Below are positions 8,592 to 17,629 of a stretch of DNA of 64,000 nucleotides, one piece after another. Position 1 is the stretch's first letter; every line of letters starts with the position of its first letter. The notes below the pieces were generated by a model, which had not been told where the DNA came from, made no database searches, and saw only the letters and a program-made list of their open reading frames with translations. The stretch lies in contig NZ_CP109171.1 of the NCBI RefSeq assembly GCF_036246005.1, forward strand, positions 1,848,001-1,912,000. The letters run 5' to 3'. Origin of the DNA: Streptomyces sp. NBC_01723 (GTDB lineage Bacteria > Actinomycetota > Actinomycetes > Streptomycetales > Streptomycetaceae). The translations under genes were made by a program, and so were the position numbers.

Positions 8592-9650
8592 CTACGGCAC
8601 CAGGTCGCGCGCCGCCGAGAACGCGTCCGTGGGCTCGTAATAGGCGTTCCAGACCTCCACGGGGGCCTTCTTGTACACGAGGAGGAACTGCGTCATCAGG
8701 TCCTCCATGGAGGTGGGGTGCGGTTCCTCCTCGTCGTCGATGAACCGTCTCAGGACGGGCTCGATCAGGGTTTCGCCCTGGTCCAGGGCGTCCCGCAGGT
8801 CACCGATGCGGGTCATGTCCTGCGTGTTCAGGAAGTGCACCAGGTCTCTGCGGTCCACGGGCGGTACGGGGTCGGAGTCGCCGAGCAGCGGCCAGCCGAT
8901 CCGATGGGCGACCTGCCGCACCCGCGCCACCAGGGGATCCTCGCGGATCCACGCCGTCACGGAGTCGACGTTGACCTCCAGGTCGTAGGTGCCGCTGCGC
9001 ACCTCGCGGACGTAGTCGGCGGAGATCCGCTGCCCCTCGAGCCTGATCTTCGAGAACTCCTCGTCTGCCAGCTCGAAGAGGGCACTGAGCCGGAACAGGC
9101 GCCGCCGCAACTCCCTGGGGCTGTCCTGGGACTTCTTGTAGTCCAGCTTGTGGTTGACCGCGGCCCACGCGTGCTGGAGCGCCGTCCGCACCTGGATCTC
9201 CGCCTTGCGGCCGGCGAACTCCTGCCACTCGAGAAGTGAACTCCGCTTCTCCGGCAGCTCCAGAACCAGGTGGAACGACGCGTACCCGAACTCGTTGTCC
9301 GCCAGCTCCGCCTGCTTGTCACCGCTGTGCTCCTCCAGCACGGAGAACTCCTGCCGGATGATGCTCGCGATCCTTTCCACGTCCTCCACGTAGTACGCGA
9401 TGATGCGGATCCCCGCCAGATCCGTCACCTCGGCCAGCGGATCGCCGTACTTCCCGCCCTTCCGCTGGATCTTCTCCGTGAAACTCGCGACGTCCTTGGC
9501 CCTGCCCTCCATCTGCACGTACTCGATGCCGTACGTCTCCAGCACCAGCGCGAGCAGATCCTGGAGCTTCTGGCAGTACCGCTCGTACGTGTTCCGCACC
9601 GCCGAGTAGGCGGCGGTCCAATCCGTCCCGGACCCCGTCTCCTCCTTCAC
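8592..9650 (-). CDS. Stand-alone RelA/SpoT-domain (p)ppGpp synthetase-like protein
   Basis: The synthetase core spans about residues 40-190: EGRAKDVASFTEKIQRKG, DPLAEVTDLAGIRII (the D-x-x-G-x-R region), EFGYASFHLVLELP (the Y-x-S-x-H region) and EIQVRTALQHAWAAVNHKLDYK. All are the nucleotide-binding and catalytic motifs of RelA/SpoT synthetases. No HD hydrolase domain, TGS or ACT domain is present, so it is a small alarmone synthetase type rather than RelA. A C-terminal region of about 150 residues is not part of the usual short synthetases. I chose the GTG at 9650 because GGGGAGG lies just upstream; the ATG at 9665 would place that site inside the gene. It sits between dapA and dapD on the same strand as dapD. 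Confidence 0.85.
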   Translation of the reverse strand: MKEETGSGTDWTAAYSAVRNTYERYCQKLQDLLALVLETYGIEYVQMEGRAKDVASFTEKIQRKGGKYGDPLAEVTDLAGIRIIAYYVEDVERIASIIRQEFSVLEEHSGDKQAELADNEFGYASFHLVLELPEKRSSLLEWQEFAGRKAEIQVRTALQHAWAAVNHKLDYKKSQDSPRELRRRLFRLSALFELADEEFSKIRLEGQRISADYVREVRSGTYDLEVNVDSVTAWIREDPLVARVRQVAHRIGWPLLGDSDPVPPVDRRDLVHFLNTQDMTRIGDLRDALDQGETLIEPVLRRFIDDEEEPHPTSMEDLMTQFLLVYKKAPVEVWNAYYEPTDAFSAARDLVP

Positions 9651-9731
9651 GCACCCCTCCCCCATGTGACTGGACGTCACATCCTCCCAGAGGGCCCCGG
9701 CCCCGGACGACGCTTCCCCCAGAACCACGAG

Positions 9732-9773
9732 AGCGCCCTCCCGAACGGCCCGGAGACCGTCCGCGGGGGCGCT
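9732..9773 (-). terminator. Hairpin downstream of dapD
   Basis: AGCGCCC (9732-9738) pairs with GGGCGCT (9767-9773), with an inner ACGG/CCGT pairing. It starts 20 bp after the dapD stop and lies between dapD and the RelA/SpoT gene start. There is no strong U tract, as is common in Streptomyces. Confidence 0.5.
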
Positions 9774-9792
9774 GCCCGGTGACCGGGTCGGG

Positions 9793-10782
9793 TCAGTTGT
9801 GGCTGTGGAGGATCTCGTTCAGGCCGCCCCACACCGCGTTGTTCGGGCGGGCCTCGACCGTGCCCGTGACCGAGTTGCGGCGGAAGAGGATGTTGGAGGC
9901 GCCGGAGAGTTCGCGGGCCTTGACGATCTGGCCGTCGGGCATGGTCACGCGGGTGCCGGCGGTGACGTAGAGGCCGGCCTCGACCACGCACTCGTCGCCG
10001 AGCGCGATGCCCACGCCCGCCTCGGCGCCGACCAGGCAGCGCTCGCCGATGACGATGCGCACGTTGCCGCCGCCGGAGAGCGTGCCCATGGTGGAGGCGC
10101 CGCCGCCGATGTCGGAGCCGTCGCCGACGACGACGCCGGCGGAGATGCGGCCCTCGACCATCGAGGTGCCCAGCGTGCCCGCGTTGAAGTTGACGAAGCC
10201 CTCGTGCATCACGGTCGTGCCATCGGAGAGGTGCGCGCCGAGGCGGACCCGGTCGGCGTCGGCGATGCGCACGCCCTTGGGGGCGACGTAGTCCGTCATG
10301 CGCGGGAACTTGTCGATCGAGGTCACCTGAAGGTGCAGGCCCTCGGCGCGGGCGTTGAGGCGGACCTTCTCGACGTCGTCGACGGCGACCGGGCCCAGCG
10401 AGGTCCAGGCGACGTTGGCGAGGTGGGCGAAGATGCCGTCCAGGCTCTGGCCGTGCGGCTTGACCAGGCGGTGGGAGAGCAGGTGCAGGCGCAGGTAGAC
10501 GTCGTGCGTGTCGACCGGCTTCTCGTCCAGCGAGGAGATGACCGTACGGACCGCGACCACCTCGACACCGCGGCGGGCGTCCGGACCGACCGCGGCGGCC
10601 GCGCCGGCGCCGAGAAGGTCGGCGGCCTGTTCGGCCGTGAGGCGCTGGGTACCGGACGGGCCCGGCTCGGCGGACAGTTCGGGAGCCGGGAACCAGGTGT
10701 CGAGGACGGTGCCGTCGGCGGCGATGGTGGCAAGCCCGGCGGCCACGGCGCCGGTGGTGCGGGGAGCAGTCGTGTCGGTCAT
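9793..10782 (-). CDS. dapD: 2,3,4,5-tetrahydropyridine-2,6-dicarboxylate N-succinyltransferase (DapD)
   Basis: DapD succinylates tetrahydrodipicolinate in the succinylase branch of lysine and meso-diaminopimelate synthesis, in the cytoplasm. The 329-residue product has the actinobacterial DapD N-terminal domain, then a left-handed beta-helix of hexapeptide repeats ([69 protein letters not shown]), and a C-terminal segment ending NEILHSHN. The ATG at 10782 is the family start. It is monocistronic, with a hairpin right after the stop. It faces the same pathway as dapA 2.5 kb away. Confidence 0.92.
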   Translation of the reverse strand: MTDTTAPRTTGAVAAGLATIAADGTVLDTWFPAPELSAEPGPSGTQRLTAEQAADLLGAGAAAAVGPDARRGVEVVAVRTVISSLDEKPVDTHDVYLRLHLLSHRLVKPHGQSLDGIFAHLANVAWTSLGPVAVDDVEKVRLNARAEGLHLQVTSIDKFPRMTDYVAPKGVRIADADRVRLGAHLSDGTTVMHEGFVNFNAGTLGTSMVEGRISAGVVVGDGSDIGGGASTMGTLSGGGNVRIVIGERCLVGAEAGVGIALGDECVVEAGLYVTAGTRVTMPDGQIVKARELSGASNILFRRNSVTGTVEARPNNAVWGGLNEILHSHN

Positions 10783-10847
10783 GAGGGCAACCTAACCGGC
10801 CGCCGCCCACCGATGCGAGCCGACCCCGCGGCCGTCTCGCCCCGCGG

Positions 10848-11402
10848 TCACCGGTCCGGTGGGGTCGGTGGGATCACCCGAGCCAGTACCTCCCGCGTGT
10901 ACTCCTCGTCGTACGGCGCGTCCGTCAGCAGCACCTGGAGGCAGACGCCGTCCATCAGCGCGACCAGCGCCCGCGCCGTGAGCGGGTCCGTGCGGTGGGA
11001 GAGCAGGTCGGCGACGCCCTCGGCCCACTCCGCCGCCACCGGACGCAGGGCTGGGCGGCGCAGCGCGGCCAGGTACAGCTCGTACTCCAGCTCCACGCCC
11101 GTGCGGTCGCCGGCCAGCCACTCGCCGAGCACGCGGGCCAGTTCGCCGGGCAGGTCGGCGTCGGGGTCGGACAGGCCCGGGTGCGCGGCCACGACCTTGG
11201 CGAAGCCCTCGTTGGCCTGGCGCAGGGCGGCGACCAGCAGCTCGTCCAGGGTCGCGAAGTGGTACGTCGTCGACCCCAGCGGTACGTCCGCCTCGGCGGC
11301 GGCCGTGCGGTGGCTGAGACCGGCGATGCCCTTGCGGCCGACCACCCGGATCGCCGCGTCGATGAGGCGCTGGCGTCGCTCGGGGTCGTAGCGGCGGGAC
11401 AT
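10848..11402 (-). CDS. TetR-family transcriptional regulator, probable repressor of the SMR pump
   Basis: The 184-residue product begins MSRRYDPERRQRLIDAAIRV and has a TetR helix-turn-helix (KGIAGLSHRTAAAEADVPLGSTTYHF in positions 24-50), with a variable C-terminal ligand domain. Its ATG overlaps the stop codon of the upstream SMR gene by one base (TGATG at 11404-11400), so the two are cotranscribed and translationally coupled. This arrangement is typical of a repressor controlling its own efflux pump. A likely operator is the palindrome at 11724-11737. Confidence 0.85.
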   Translation of the reverse strand: MSRRYDPERRQRLIDAAIRVVGRKGIAGLSHRTAAAEADVPLGSTTYHFATLDELLVAALRQANEGFAKVVAAHPGLSDPDADLPGELARVLGEWLAGDRTGVELEYELYLAALRRPALRPVAAEWAEGVADLLSHRTDPLTARALVALMDGVCLQVLLTDAPYDEEYTREVLARVIPPTPPDR

Positions 11403-11722
11403 CAGTGCGCGCCGCCCAGGTTGAGGACGACGACCCCGATGATGATCAGCGCGATCCCGGCGGCCTTGGTGAGCGTCATCCCCTCCCCCATGAACGCCAC
11501 CCCGATCGTGGCGATCGCGGCCGTGCCCACGCCCGCCCAGATGGCGTAGGCGGTGCCGACGGACAGCACCTTCAGGGTCTGCGCGAGCAGCGCGAAGGAG
11601 AGCACGTACCCGAGCGCCGTCAGCAGCGAGGGGACCAGCCTGCTGAAGCCCTCGCTGTACTTCATGGCGGTGGTTCCGGCGACCTCGGCGGCGATGGCTC
11701 CGGCCAGGAGCAGATATCCCAT
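11402..11722 (-). CDS. Small multidrug resistance (SMR/EmrE-family) efflux protein
   Basis: The 106-residue product starts MGYLLLAGAIAAEVAGTTAM and has four membrane helices. It contains the conserved glutamate of helix 1 (AIAAEVAGT) that binds protons and cationic drug, and the SMR signature GTAYAIWAGVGTA in helix 3. Members exchange protons for quaternary ammonium compounds or other cations, or for guanidinium in one subgroup, so the exact substrate is uncertain. The start at 11722 is chosen over an upstream one because it matches the family length. It is the first gene of a two-gene unit with its TetR regulator. Confidence 0.88.
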   Translation of the reverse strand: MGYLLLAGAIAAEVAGTTAMKYSEGFSRLVPSLLTALGYVLSFALLAQTLKVLSVGTAYAIWAGVGTAAIATIGVAFMGEGMTLTKAAGIALIIIGVVVLNLGGAH

Positions 11723-11723
11723 G

Positions 11724-11737
11724 TGTACGAGCGTACA
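11724..11737 (-). promoter_or_regulatory. Palindrome directly in front of the SMR start codon, candidate TetR operator
   Basis: TGTACG and CGTACA flank an AG spacer, one base upstream of the SMR start codon. Its position right at the translation start implies a very short or absent leader. Binding of the TetR protein encoded downstream would block transcription and autoregulate the pair. Confidence 0.5.
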
Positions 11738-11759
11738 TAACAGAGGACCCGATGACACG

Positions 11760-11792
11760 AGAACGGCGACGCCCGATGGGCGTCGCCGTTCT
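11760..11792 (-). terminator. Perfect 15-bp hairpin ending the suf operon
   Basis: AGAACGGCGACGCCC (11760-11774) and its exact complement (11778-11792) flank a GAT loop. It lies 15 bp past the last suf gene in the minus-strand direction and before the SMR promoter. Confidence 0.8.
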
Positions 11793-11806
11793 GGGAAGCG
11801 GTGCGA

Positions 11807-12139
11807 TCAGACGTTGAACCCGAGCGCCCGCAGCTGCTCGCGGCCGTCGTCCGTGATCTTGTCCGGGCCCCACGGCGGCATCCAGACCCAGTTGATGCGC
11901 AGCTCGTTGACGAGGCCGTCCGTGGCGGACTTGGCCTGGTCCTCGATCACGTCCGTCAGCGGGCAGGCCGCCGACGTCAGGGTCATGTCGATGGTCGCGA
12001 TGTTCGCGTCGTCGATGTGGACGCCGTAGATCAGGCCCAGGTTGACGACGTCGATGCCCAGCTCGGGGTCCACCACGTCCAGCAGGGCCTCGCGGACCTC
12101 CTCCTCGGAGGCAGGCTTCATTTCCACGGTCTCAGTCAT
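11807..12139 (-). CDS. sufT: SufT-like metal-sulfur cluster biosynthesis protein (DUF59/MIP18 family)
   Basis: The 110-residue product has the DUF59 core: VREALLDVVDPELGIDVVNLG followed by LIYGVHI and DMTLTSAACPLTDVI, with the conserved cysteine in AACPL. SufT proteins help mature Fe-S proteins under high demand. It ends the suf operon, and its ATG overlaps the sufU stop by ATGA (12136-12139). The C-terminus (WVWMPPWGPDKITDDGREQLRALGF) is also typical of this actinobacterial subgroup. Confidence 0.88.
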   Translation of the reverse strand: MTETVEMKPASEEEVREALLDVVDPELGIDVVNLGLIYGVHIDDANIATIDMTLTSAACPLTDVIEDQAKSATDGLVNELRINWVWMPPWGPDKITDDGREQLRALGFNV

Positions 12140-12606
12140 GCCGTCGTCTCCTTCTCGGCGTCGGCGCCGTCCAGCGCCTGGGCCGTCGCGTCCTTCCAGG
12201 CCATCCAGCTCAGCAGGGCGCACTTGACCCGGGCCGGGTACTTCGAGACCCCGGCGAACGCGACCGCGTCCTCCAGGACCTCCTCCATCTCGTCGTCGGG
12301 CTCGATCCTGCCCTTGGACTGCATCAGCTCCAGGAAGGTCTCCTGGATCCGCTGCGCCTGGGCGAGGTCCTTGCCGACCAGCAGGTCGTTCAGCACGGAG
12401 GCGCTCGCCTGGCTGATCGAGCAGCCCTGGCCCTCGTAGCTGACGTCACTGATCGTCGTGCCGTCGTACTTCACACGGAGGGTGATCTCGTCGCCGCATG
12501 TCGGGTTGACGTGGTGGACCTCGGCGTCGCCCTCCCGCAAGCCCCGCCCGTGCGGGTGCTTGTAGTGGTCCAGGATGACTTCCTGGTACATGGAGTCCAG
12601 CTTCAT
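12136..12606 (-). CDS. sufU: SufU, zinc-dependent sulfurtransferase of Fe-S cluster assembly
   Basis: SufU accepts persulfide sulfur from SufS and passes it to the SufBCD scaffold, using a bound zinc. The 156-residue product has the family cysteines in NPTCGDE, GQGCSIS and RVKCALLSW, and starts MKLDSMYQEVILDHY. It follows sufS by 17 bp and overlaps sufT by four bases. Length and motifs match Gram-positive SufU rather than the IscU scaffold, since the sulfur acceptor Cys near residue 40 and the zinc ligands are all present. Confidence 0.92.
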   Translation of the reverse strand: MKLDSMYQEVILDHYKHPHGRGLREGDAEVHHVNPTCGDEITLRVKYDGTTISDVSYEGQGCSISQASASVLNDLLVGKDLAQAQRIQETFLELMQSKGRIEPDDEMEEVLEDAVAFAGVSKYPARVKCALLSWMAWKDATAQALDGADAEKETTA

Positions 12607-12623
12607 GCTCTTCGCTCGTCCCG

Positions 12624-13880
12624 TCAGCCGAAGAAGTTCCGTACGTGCTCCAGGCCGTCGACCAGTGCGTCGATCTCGGCCGGCGTGGAGTACAGATAGA
12701 ACGACGCTCGCGTGGTCGCAGGAATTCCGTAGCGCAGGCATACGGGGCGGGCGCAGTGGTGGCCGACCCGGACCGCGATGCCCTGCTCGTCGAGGACCTG
12801 GCCCACGTCGTGCGGATGGATGTCGCCGAGCGTGAAGCTGATCGCCGCGCCGCGCTCCTCGGCCGTGGTGGGGCCGATGATGCGCAGGTCGGGGACCTCC
12901 AGCAACCGCTTGACCGCGTACTCGGTCAGCGCGTGCTCGTGCGCGAGGATCTTGTCCATGCCGATCGACCGCAAGTAGTCGATCGCCGCGCCCAGACCGA
13001 CCGCCTGCGCGACCGGGGGCGTGCCCGCCTCGAACTTGTGCGGCGCCGGGGCGTACGTGGAGGAGTGCATCGAGACGGTCTCGATCATCTCACCGCCGCC
13101 GAGGAACGGCGGGAGGTCCTCCAGCAGCTCCTGGCGGCCCCACAGGACGCCGATGCCGGTCGGGCCGCACATCTTGTGGCCGGTGAAGGCCACGAAGTCG
13201 GCCTGGAGGGCCTGTACGTCCAGCGGCATGTGCGGCGCGGCCTGGGAGGCGTCGACGCACACGAGCGCGCCGACCTCCTGGGCGCGGCGCACGATCGCCT
13301 CGACCGGGTTCTGGGTGCCCAGGATGTTGGAGACCAGCACGAAGGAGACGATCTTCGTCTTCTCGGTGATGACCTCGTCGATGTTGGACAGGTCGAGGCG
13401 GCCGTCGTCGGTCAGGCCGAACCAGCGGAGCTTCGCGCCGGTGCGCTGCGCGAGCAGCTGCCACGGCACGATGTTGGAGTGGTGCTCCATCTCCGTGATG
13501 ACGATCTCGGTCTCGTGGTCCACGCGGTACGGGTCGTCGGCCCAGCCCAGCATGTTGGCGACGAGGTTCAGGGACTCGGAGGCGTTCTTGGTGAAGATCA
13601 CCTCGTCCCGCGAGGGCGCGTTGATGAACTCCGCGACCTTGTCGCGCGCGCCCTCGTACAGCGCCGTGGCCTCCTCGGCGAGGACGTGCACGCCGCGGTG
13701 GACGTTGGCGTTGTAGCGCTCGTAGTACTCGCTGAGCGCGTCCAGCACCTGCCGCGGCTTCTGGCTGGTCGCCGCGTTGTCCAGGTACACGAGCTTCTGT
13801 CCGTCGTGGACCTGGCGGTCCAGGATGGGGAAGTCCTTGCGGATCGCCTCGGTGTCGAGGAGGCCCGGCAGCTGTGTCAC
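12624..13880 (-). CDS. sufS: Cysteine desulfurase SufS
   Basis: SufS is a PLP enzyme that removes sulfur from cysteine to give alanine and an enzyme persulfide. The 418-residue product has the PLP lysine in FTGHKMCGPTG, the substrate-binding YLDNAATSQKP near residue 33, EMEHHSNIVPW, and the active-site cysteine in VGHHCARPVC near residue 365. The start is a GTG at 13880 overlapping the sufC stop (GTGA), so translation is coupled. The next gene, sufU, begins 17 bp downstream. Confidence 0.95.
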   Translation of the reverse strand: MTQLPGLLDTEAIRKDFPILDRQVHDGQKLVYLDNAATSQKPRQVLDALSEYYERYNANVHRGVHVLAEEATALYEGARDKVAEFINAPSRDEVIFTKNASESLNLVANMLGWADDPYRVDHETEIVITEMEHHSNIVPWQLLAQRTGAKLRWFGLTDDGRLDLSNIDEVITEKTKIVSFVLVSNILGTQNPVEAIVRRAQEVGALVCVDASQAAPHMPLDVQALQADFVAFTGHKMCGPTGIGVLWGRQELLEDLPPFLGGGEMIETVSMHSSTYAPAPHKFEAGTPPVAQAVGLGAAIDYLRSIGMDKILAHEHALTEYAVKRLLEVPDLRIIGPTTAEERGAAISFTLGDIHPHDVGQVLDEQGIAVRVGHHCARPVCLRYGIPATTRASFYLYSTPAEIDALVDGLEHVRNFFG

Positions 13881-14641
13881 TCGGATGCGCCACCCTTCGT
13901 GTATGCCTCGTAGCCCTCGGCCTCCAGCTTGTCGGCCAGCTCGGGGCCGCCGGACTCGGCGATCCGGCCGTTGGCGAAGACGTGGACGTGGTCGGGCTTG
14001 ATGTAGCGCAGGATGCGCGTGTAGTGGGTGATCAGCAGCGTGCCGACCTCACCGGTCTCGCGGACGCGGTTGACGCCCTCGGAGACGACGCGCAGGGCGT
14101 CGACGTCGAGGCCGGAGTCGGTCTCGTCGAGGATCGCGATCTTCGGCTTGAGCAACTCCAGCTGGAGGATCTCGTGGCGCTTCTTCTCACCGCCGGAGAA
14201 GCCCTCGTTGACGTTGCGCTCGGCGAAGGCGGGGTCCATGTTGAGGTTCTGCATGGCCTCCTTGACCTCCTTCACCCAGGTGCGCAGCTTGGGGGCCTCG
14301 CCGCGGACGGCGGTGGCGGAGGTGCGCAGGAAGTTGGAGACCGAGACGCCGGGGACCTCGACCGGGTACTGCATGGCGAGGAAGAGGCCGGCGCGGGCGC
14401 GCTCGTCGACGGACATCTCCAGGACGTCCTCGCCGTCGAGCAGGACGGTGCCGCTGGTGATCGTGTACTTGGGGTGACCCGCGAGGGAGTAGGCGAGGGT
14501 CGACTTGCCGGAGCCGTTCGGGCCCATGATGGCGTGCGTCTCGCCCTGCTTCACGGTCAGGTCGACGCCCTTGAGGATCTCCTTCGTGGCGTTGTCGGCC
14601 TCGACGGTGACGTGCAGGTCTCGGATTTCAAGCGTTGCCAT
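13877..14641 (-). CDS. sufC: Fe-S assembly ATPase SufC
   Basis: SufC is the ABC-type ATPase that drives the SufBCD scaffold; it is cytoplasmic and not a transporter. The 254-residue product has Walker A GPNGSGKST, a Q-loop YPVEVPGV, signature SGGEKKRHEILQL and Walker B ILDETDSGLD. It sits between the ferredoxin-like gene and sufS, overlapping sufS by GTGA. Confidence 0.95.
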   Translation of the reverse strand: MATLEIRDLHVTVEADNATKEILKGVDLTVKQGETHAIMGPNGSGKSTLAYSLAGHPKYTITSGTVLLDGEDVLEMSVDERARAGLFLAMQYPVEVPGVSVSNFLRTSATAVRGEAPKLRTWVKEVKEAMQNLNMDPAFAERNVNEGFSGGEKKRHEILQLELLKPKIAILDETDSGLDVDALRVVSEGVNRVRETGEVGTLLITHYTRILRYIKPDHVHVFANGRIAESGGPELADKLEAEGYEAYTKGGASE

Positions 14642-14648
14642 GGGTGCC

Positions 14649-14966
14649 TCAGGACTCCTGGGTGAGGGAGACGAGCACGTCGTCCCCTTCGATCTTTACG
14701 GGGTAAACGGGGACGGGGCGCGTCGCCGGAAGACTGTCGGGCTTGCCGGAACGGAGGTCGAAGCGCGAGCCGTGCAGCCAGCACTCGATGTGGCAGTCGT
14801 CGACCTCGCCCTCGGCCAGCGACACGTTCGCGTGCGAGCAGATGTCGTGGATCGCGAACAGCTCGCCCTCGGTCCGCACGACGGAGATCGGCGTGCCGTC
14901 GAGTTCCACCCTCTTGGGGGTGTCCTCCTCCAGCTCGTCCGCTCCACAGACGCGTACGAAGGTCAT
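14649..14966 (-). CDS. Rieske-type ferredoxin of the suf operon
   Basis: The 105-residue product has the two Rieske cluster motifs CSHANVSL and CWLHGSRFD, giving two Cys and two His ligands for a [2Fe-2S] cluster. The layout is that of the bacterial biphenyl/naphthalene-dioxygenase ferredoxins (no signal peptide, cytoplasmic). It lies between sufD and sufC, overlapping the sufD stop by ATGA, which ties it to Fe-S assembly or electron supply, as in many actinobacterial suf operons. Its precise role there is not established. Confidence 0.9.
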   Translation of the reverse strand: MTFVRVCGADELEEDTPKRVELDGTPISVVRTEGELFAIHDICSHANVSLAEGEVDDCHIECWLHGSRFDLRSGKPDSLPATRPVPVYPVKIEGDDVLVSLTQES

Positions 14967-16147
14967 GCGACCGACGCCTCCAGCTCTTCCTCGATCTTGG
15001 CGATCAGGCGCTCCTCGATGTCCGGGACACCGATCTGCTGGACCAGTTCGGCGAAGAAGCCGCGGACCACCAGGCGGCGGGCGTCGATCTCGGGGATGCC
15101 GCGCGCCATCAGGTAGAAGAGCTGCTCGTCGTCGAAGCGGCCGGTGGCGGAGGCGTGGCCGGCGCCGACGATCTCGCCGGTCTCGATCTCCAGGTTGGGC
15201 ACCGAGTCGACCCGCGCGCCGTCCGTGAGGACGAGGTTGCGGTTCATCTCGTAGGTGTCGGTGCCCTCGGCCGCGGCCTCGATCAGCACGTCGCCGATCC
15301 AGACAGCGTGCGCGTCGTCGCCCTGGAGCGCGCCCTTGTAGACGACGTTGGACTTGCAGTGCGGCACGTTGTGGTCGACCAGGAGGCGGTGCTCCTGGTG
15401 CTGGCCGGCGTCGGTGAAGTACAGGCCGAACAGCTCGGCCTCGCCGCCGGGTCCCGCGTAGGCGACGCGCGGGTGCAGCCGGACCAGGTCGCCGCCGAAG
15501 GTGACGACGAAGGACTTGAAGCCGGCGTCCCGGCCGATCAGCGCGTTGTGCTGACCGACGTGCACGGCCTTGTCGTCCCAGTCCTGGACGGAGACGACGG
15601 TCAGCTTGGCACCGTCGCCCAGGACGTAGTCGACGTTGGCGGCGAGCACCGCGTCACCGGTGTGGTCGATGACGACCACGGCCTCGGCGAAGGCGCCCAG
15701 CTCGACGACCTGGTGGGCGTAGGCGGTGCCGCCCTCGCCGTGCACGGCGATGCGGATCGGCTCGGTGAGGACCGTCTCCTTGGGGACGGTGATCACGCCG
15801 GCCTTCTCGAACGCCGAGTACGCCTGGGCGGCGACCCGGTCCACCGGGGTGCCGGCCCGGCCGATGCGCGCGTCGTCGCGGCCGACGGTCTCGACGACCA
15901 CGCCCTCGGGCGCGTCGACGTCGACCTTCACTCCGTCGCCGGTGGCGACCGCGGTGCCGTCGTGCAGCCCGCGCAGCCGCTCCAGCGGCGTGAACCGCCA
16001 CTCCTCCTCGCGGCCGTGGGGGACCGCGAAGTCCGCCACGTCGAAGGACGCGGGCGCGCTCATGCGCGTGGCGACGGTCGACTCGGCGGCCACCGCGATC
16101 TGGCCCGCGGTGGTGGACCCCACGGGGATGTTCTGAGCCTCAGCCAT
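14963..16147 (-). CDS. sufD: Fe-S assembly scaffold subunit SufD
   Basis: SufD partners SufB and SufC in the cluster-building scaffold. The 394-residue product starts MAEAQNIPVGS and shares the SufB/D beta-helix, with the family end GIPEIDARRLVVRGFFAELVQQ. A conserved FDDEQLFYLMARG region near the C-terminus is also visible. The ATG at 16147 gives a family-like length; a TTG at 16177 would add ten residues. Neither has a clean ribosome-binding site, though AGGAAG lies further upstream, so the start is not fully settled. Confidence 0.9.
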   Translation of the reverse strand: MAEAQNIPVGSTTAGQIAVAAESTVATRMSAPASFDVADFAVPHGREEEWRFTPLERLRGLHDGTAVATGDGVKVDVDAPEGVVVETVGRDDARIGRAGTPVDRVAAQAYSAFEKAGVITVPKETVLTEPIRIAVHGEGGTAYAHQVVELGAFAEAVVVIDHTGDAVLAANVDYVLGDGAKLTVVSVQDWDDKAVHVGQHNALIGRDAGFKSFVVTFGGDLVRLHPRVAYAGPGGEAELFGLYFTDAGQHQEHRLLVDHNVPHCKSNVVYKGALQGDDAHAVWIGDVLIEAAAEGTDTYEMNRNLVLTDGARVDSVPNLEIETGEIVGAGHASATGRFDDEQLFYLMARGIPEIDARRLVVRGFFAELVQQIGVPDIEERLIAKIEEELEASVA

Positions 16148-16207
16148 GGCTGTCGGTCTGCTCTCTTCCTGCGTCAAGAAATCGGGGAGTGCTGCGAAGG
16201 ACGGGCC

Positions 16208-17629
16208 TCAGCCGACCGCGCCTTCCATCTGCAGCTCGATCAGCCGGTTGAGTTCGAGGGCGTACTCCATGGGCAGCTCCTTCGCGATCGGCTCGACGAA
16301 ACCGCGCACGATCATCGCCATCGCCTCGAACTCGCTCAGACCGCGGCTCATCAGGTAGAAGAGCTGGTCCTCGGAGACCTTGGAGACGGTCGCCTCGTGG
16401 CCCATGGACACGTCGTCCTCGCGGACGTCCACGTAGGGGTACGTGTCGGAGCGGGAGATGGTGTCGACGAGCAGCGCGTCGCACAGCACGTTCGACTTGG
16501 AGCCGTGCGCGCCCTCGCCGATCTCGACGAGACCGCGGTAGGAGGTACGGCCGCCGCCGCGCGCCACGGACTTCGAGACGATGTTGGACGACGTGTTCGG
16601 CGCCATGTGAACCATCTTGGAGCCGGCGTCCTGGTGCTGGCCCTCGCCCGCGAAGGCGATGGACAGGGTCTCGCCCTTGGCGTGCTCGCCCATCAGGTAG
16701 ACGGCCGGGTACTTCATCGTCACCTTGGAGCCGATGTTGCCGTCGATCCACTCCATGGTCGCGCCCTCGTACGCCACGGCGCGCTTGGTGACCAGGTTGT
16801 AGACGTTGTTCGACCAGTTCTGGATGGTCGTGTAGCGGCAGCGGGCGTTCTTCTTGACGATGATCTCGACCACGGCGGAGTGCAGCGAGTCGCTCTTGTA
16901 GATCGGCGCCGTGCAGCCCTCGACGTAGTGCACGTAGGCACCCTCGTCGACGATGATCAGGGTCCGCTCGAACTGGCCCATGTTCTCCGTGTTGATACGG
17001 AAGTAGGCCTGGAGCGGGATCTCGACGTGCACGCCCTTCGGCACGTAGATGAAGGAGCCGCCGGACCACACCGCGCTGTTCAGCGAGGCGAACTTGTTGT
17101 CGCCGACGGGGATGACGGTCCCGAAGTACTCCTTGAAGAGCTCCGGGTGCTCCTTCAGGGCCGTGTCGGTGTCGAGGAAGATGACGCCCTGCTCCTCCAG
17201 GTCCTCGCGGATCTGGTGGTAGACGACCTCCGACTCGTACTGCGCGGCGACACCGGCGACGAGGCGCTGCTTCTCCGCCTCGGGGATGCCGAGCTTGTCG
17301 TAGGTGTTCTTGATGTCCTCGGGCAGGTCCTCCCAGGACTCCGCCTGCTTCTCCGTGGAGCGCACGAAGTACTTGATGTTGTCGAAGTCGATGCCCGACA
17401 GGTCCGAGCCCCAGTTGGGCATGGGCTTCTTCTCGAAGAGGCGCAGGCCCTTGAGGCGGAGCTTGGTCATCCACTCCGGCTCGTTCTTCTTCGCGGAGAT
17501 GTCGCGGACGACGTCCTCGTTGATGCCGCGCTTGGCAGAGGCGCCGGCCGTGTCGGAGTCGGCCCAGCCGTATTCGTACTTGCCCAGGCCCTCGAGCTCG
17601 GGGTGGGCAGTCTCCGTGGGGAGAGTCAT
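16208..17629 (-). CDS. sufB: Fe-S assembly scaffold subunit SufB
   Basis: SufB is the site on which the Fe-S cluster is built. The 473-residue product matches SufB throughout: [17 protein letters not shown] near residue 65, [29 protein letters not shown] with the invariant cysteine, [17 protein letters not shown], and [16 protein letters not shown] near the end. The ATG at 17629 has AGGA upstream and overlaps the sufR stop by ATGA. A 60-bp gap follows before sufD. Confidence 0.96.
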   Translation of the reverse strand: MTLPTETAHPELEGLGKYEYGWADSDTAGASAKRGINEDVVRDISAKKNEPEWMTKLRLKGLRLFEKKPMPNWGSDLSGIDFDNIKYFVRSTEKQAESWEDLPEDIKNTYDKLGIPEAEKQRLVAGVAAQYESEVVYHQIREDLEEQGVIFLDTDTALKEHPELFKEYFGTVIPVGDNKFASLNSAVWSGGSFIYVPKGVHVEIPLQAYFRINTENMGQFERTLIIVDEGAYVHYVEGCTAPIYKSDSLHSAVVEIIVKKNARCRYTTIQNWSNNVYNLVTKRAVAYEGATMEWIDGNIGSKVTMKYPAVYLMGEHAKGETLSIAFAGEGQHQDAGSKMVHMAPNTSSNIVSKSVARGGGRTSYRGLVEIGEGAHGSKSNVLCDALLVDTISRSDTYPYVDVREDDVSMGHEATVSKVSEDQLFYLMSRGLSEFEAMAMIVRGFVEPIAKELPMEYALELNRLIELQMEGAVG

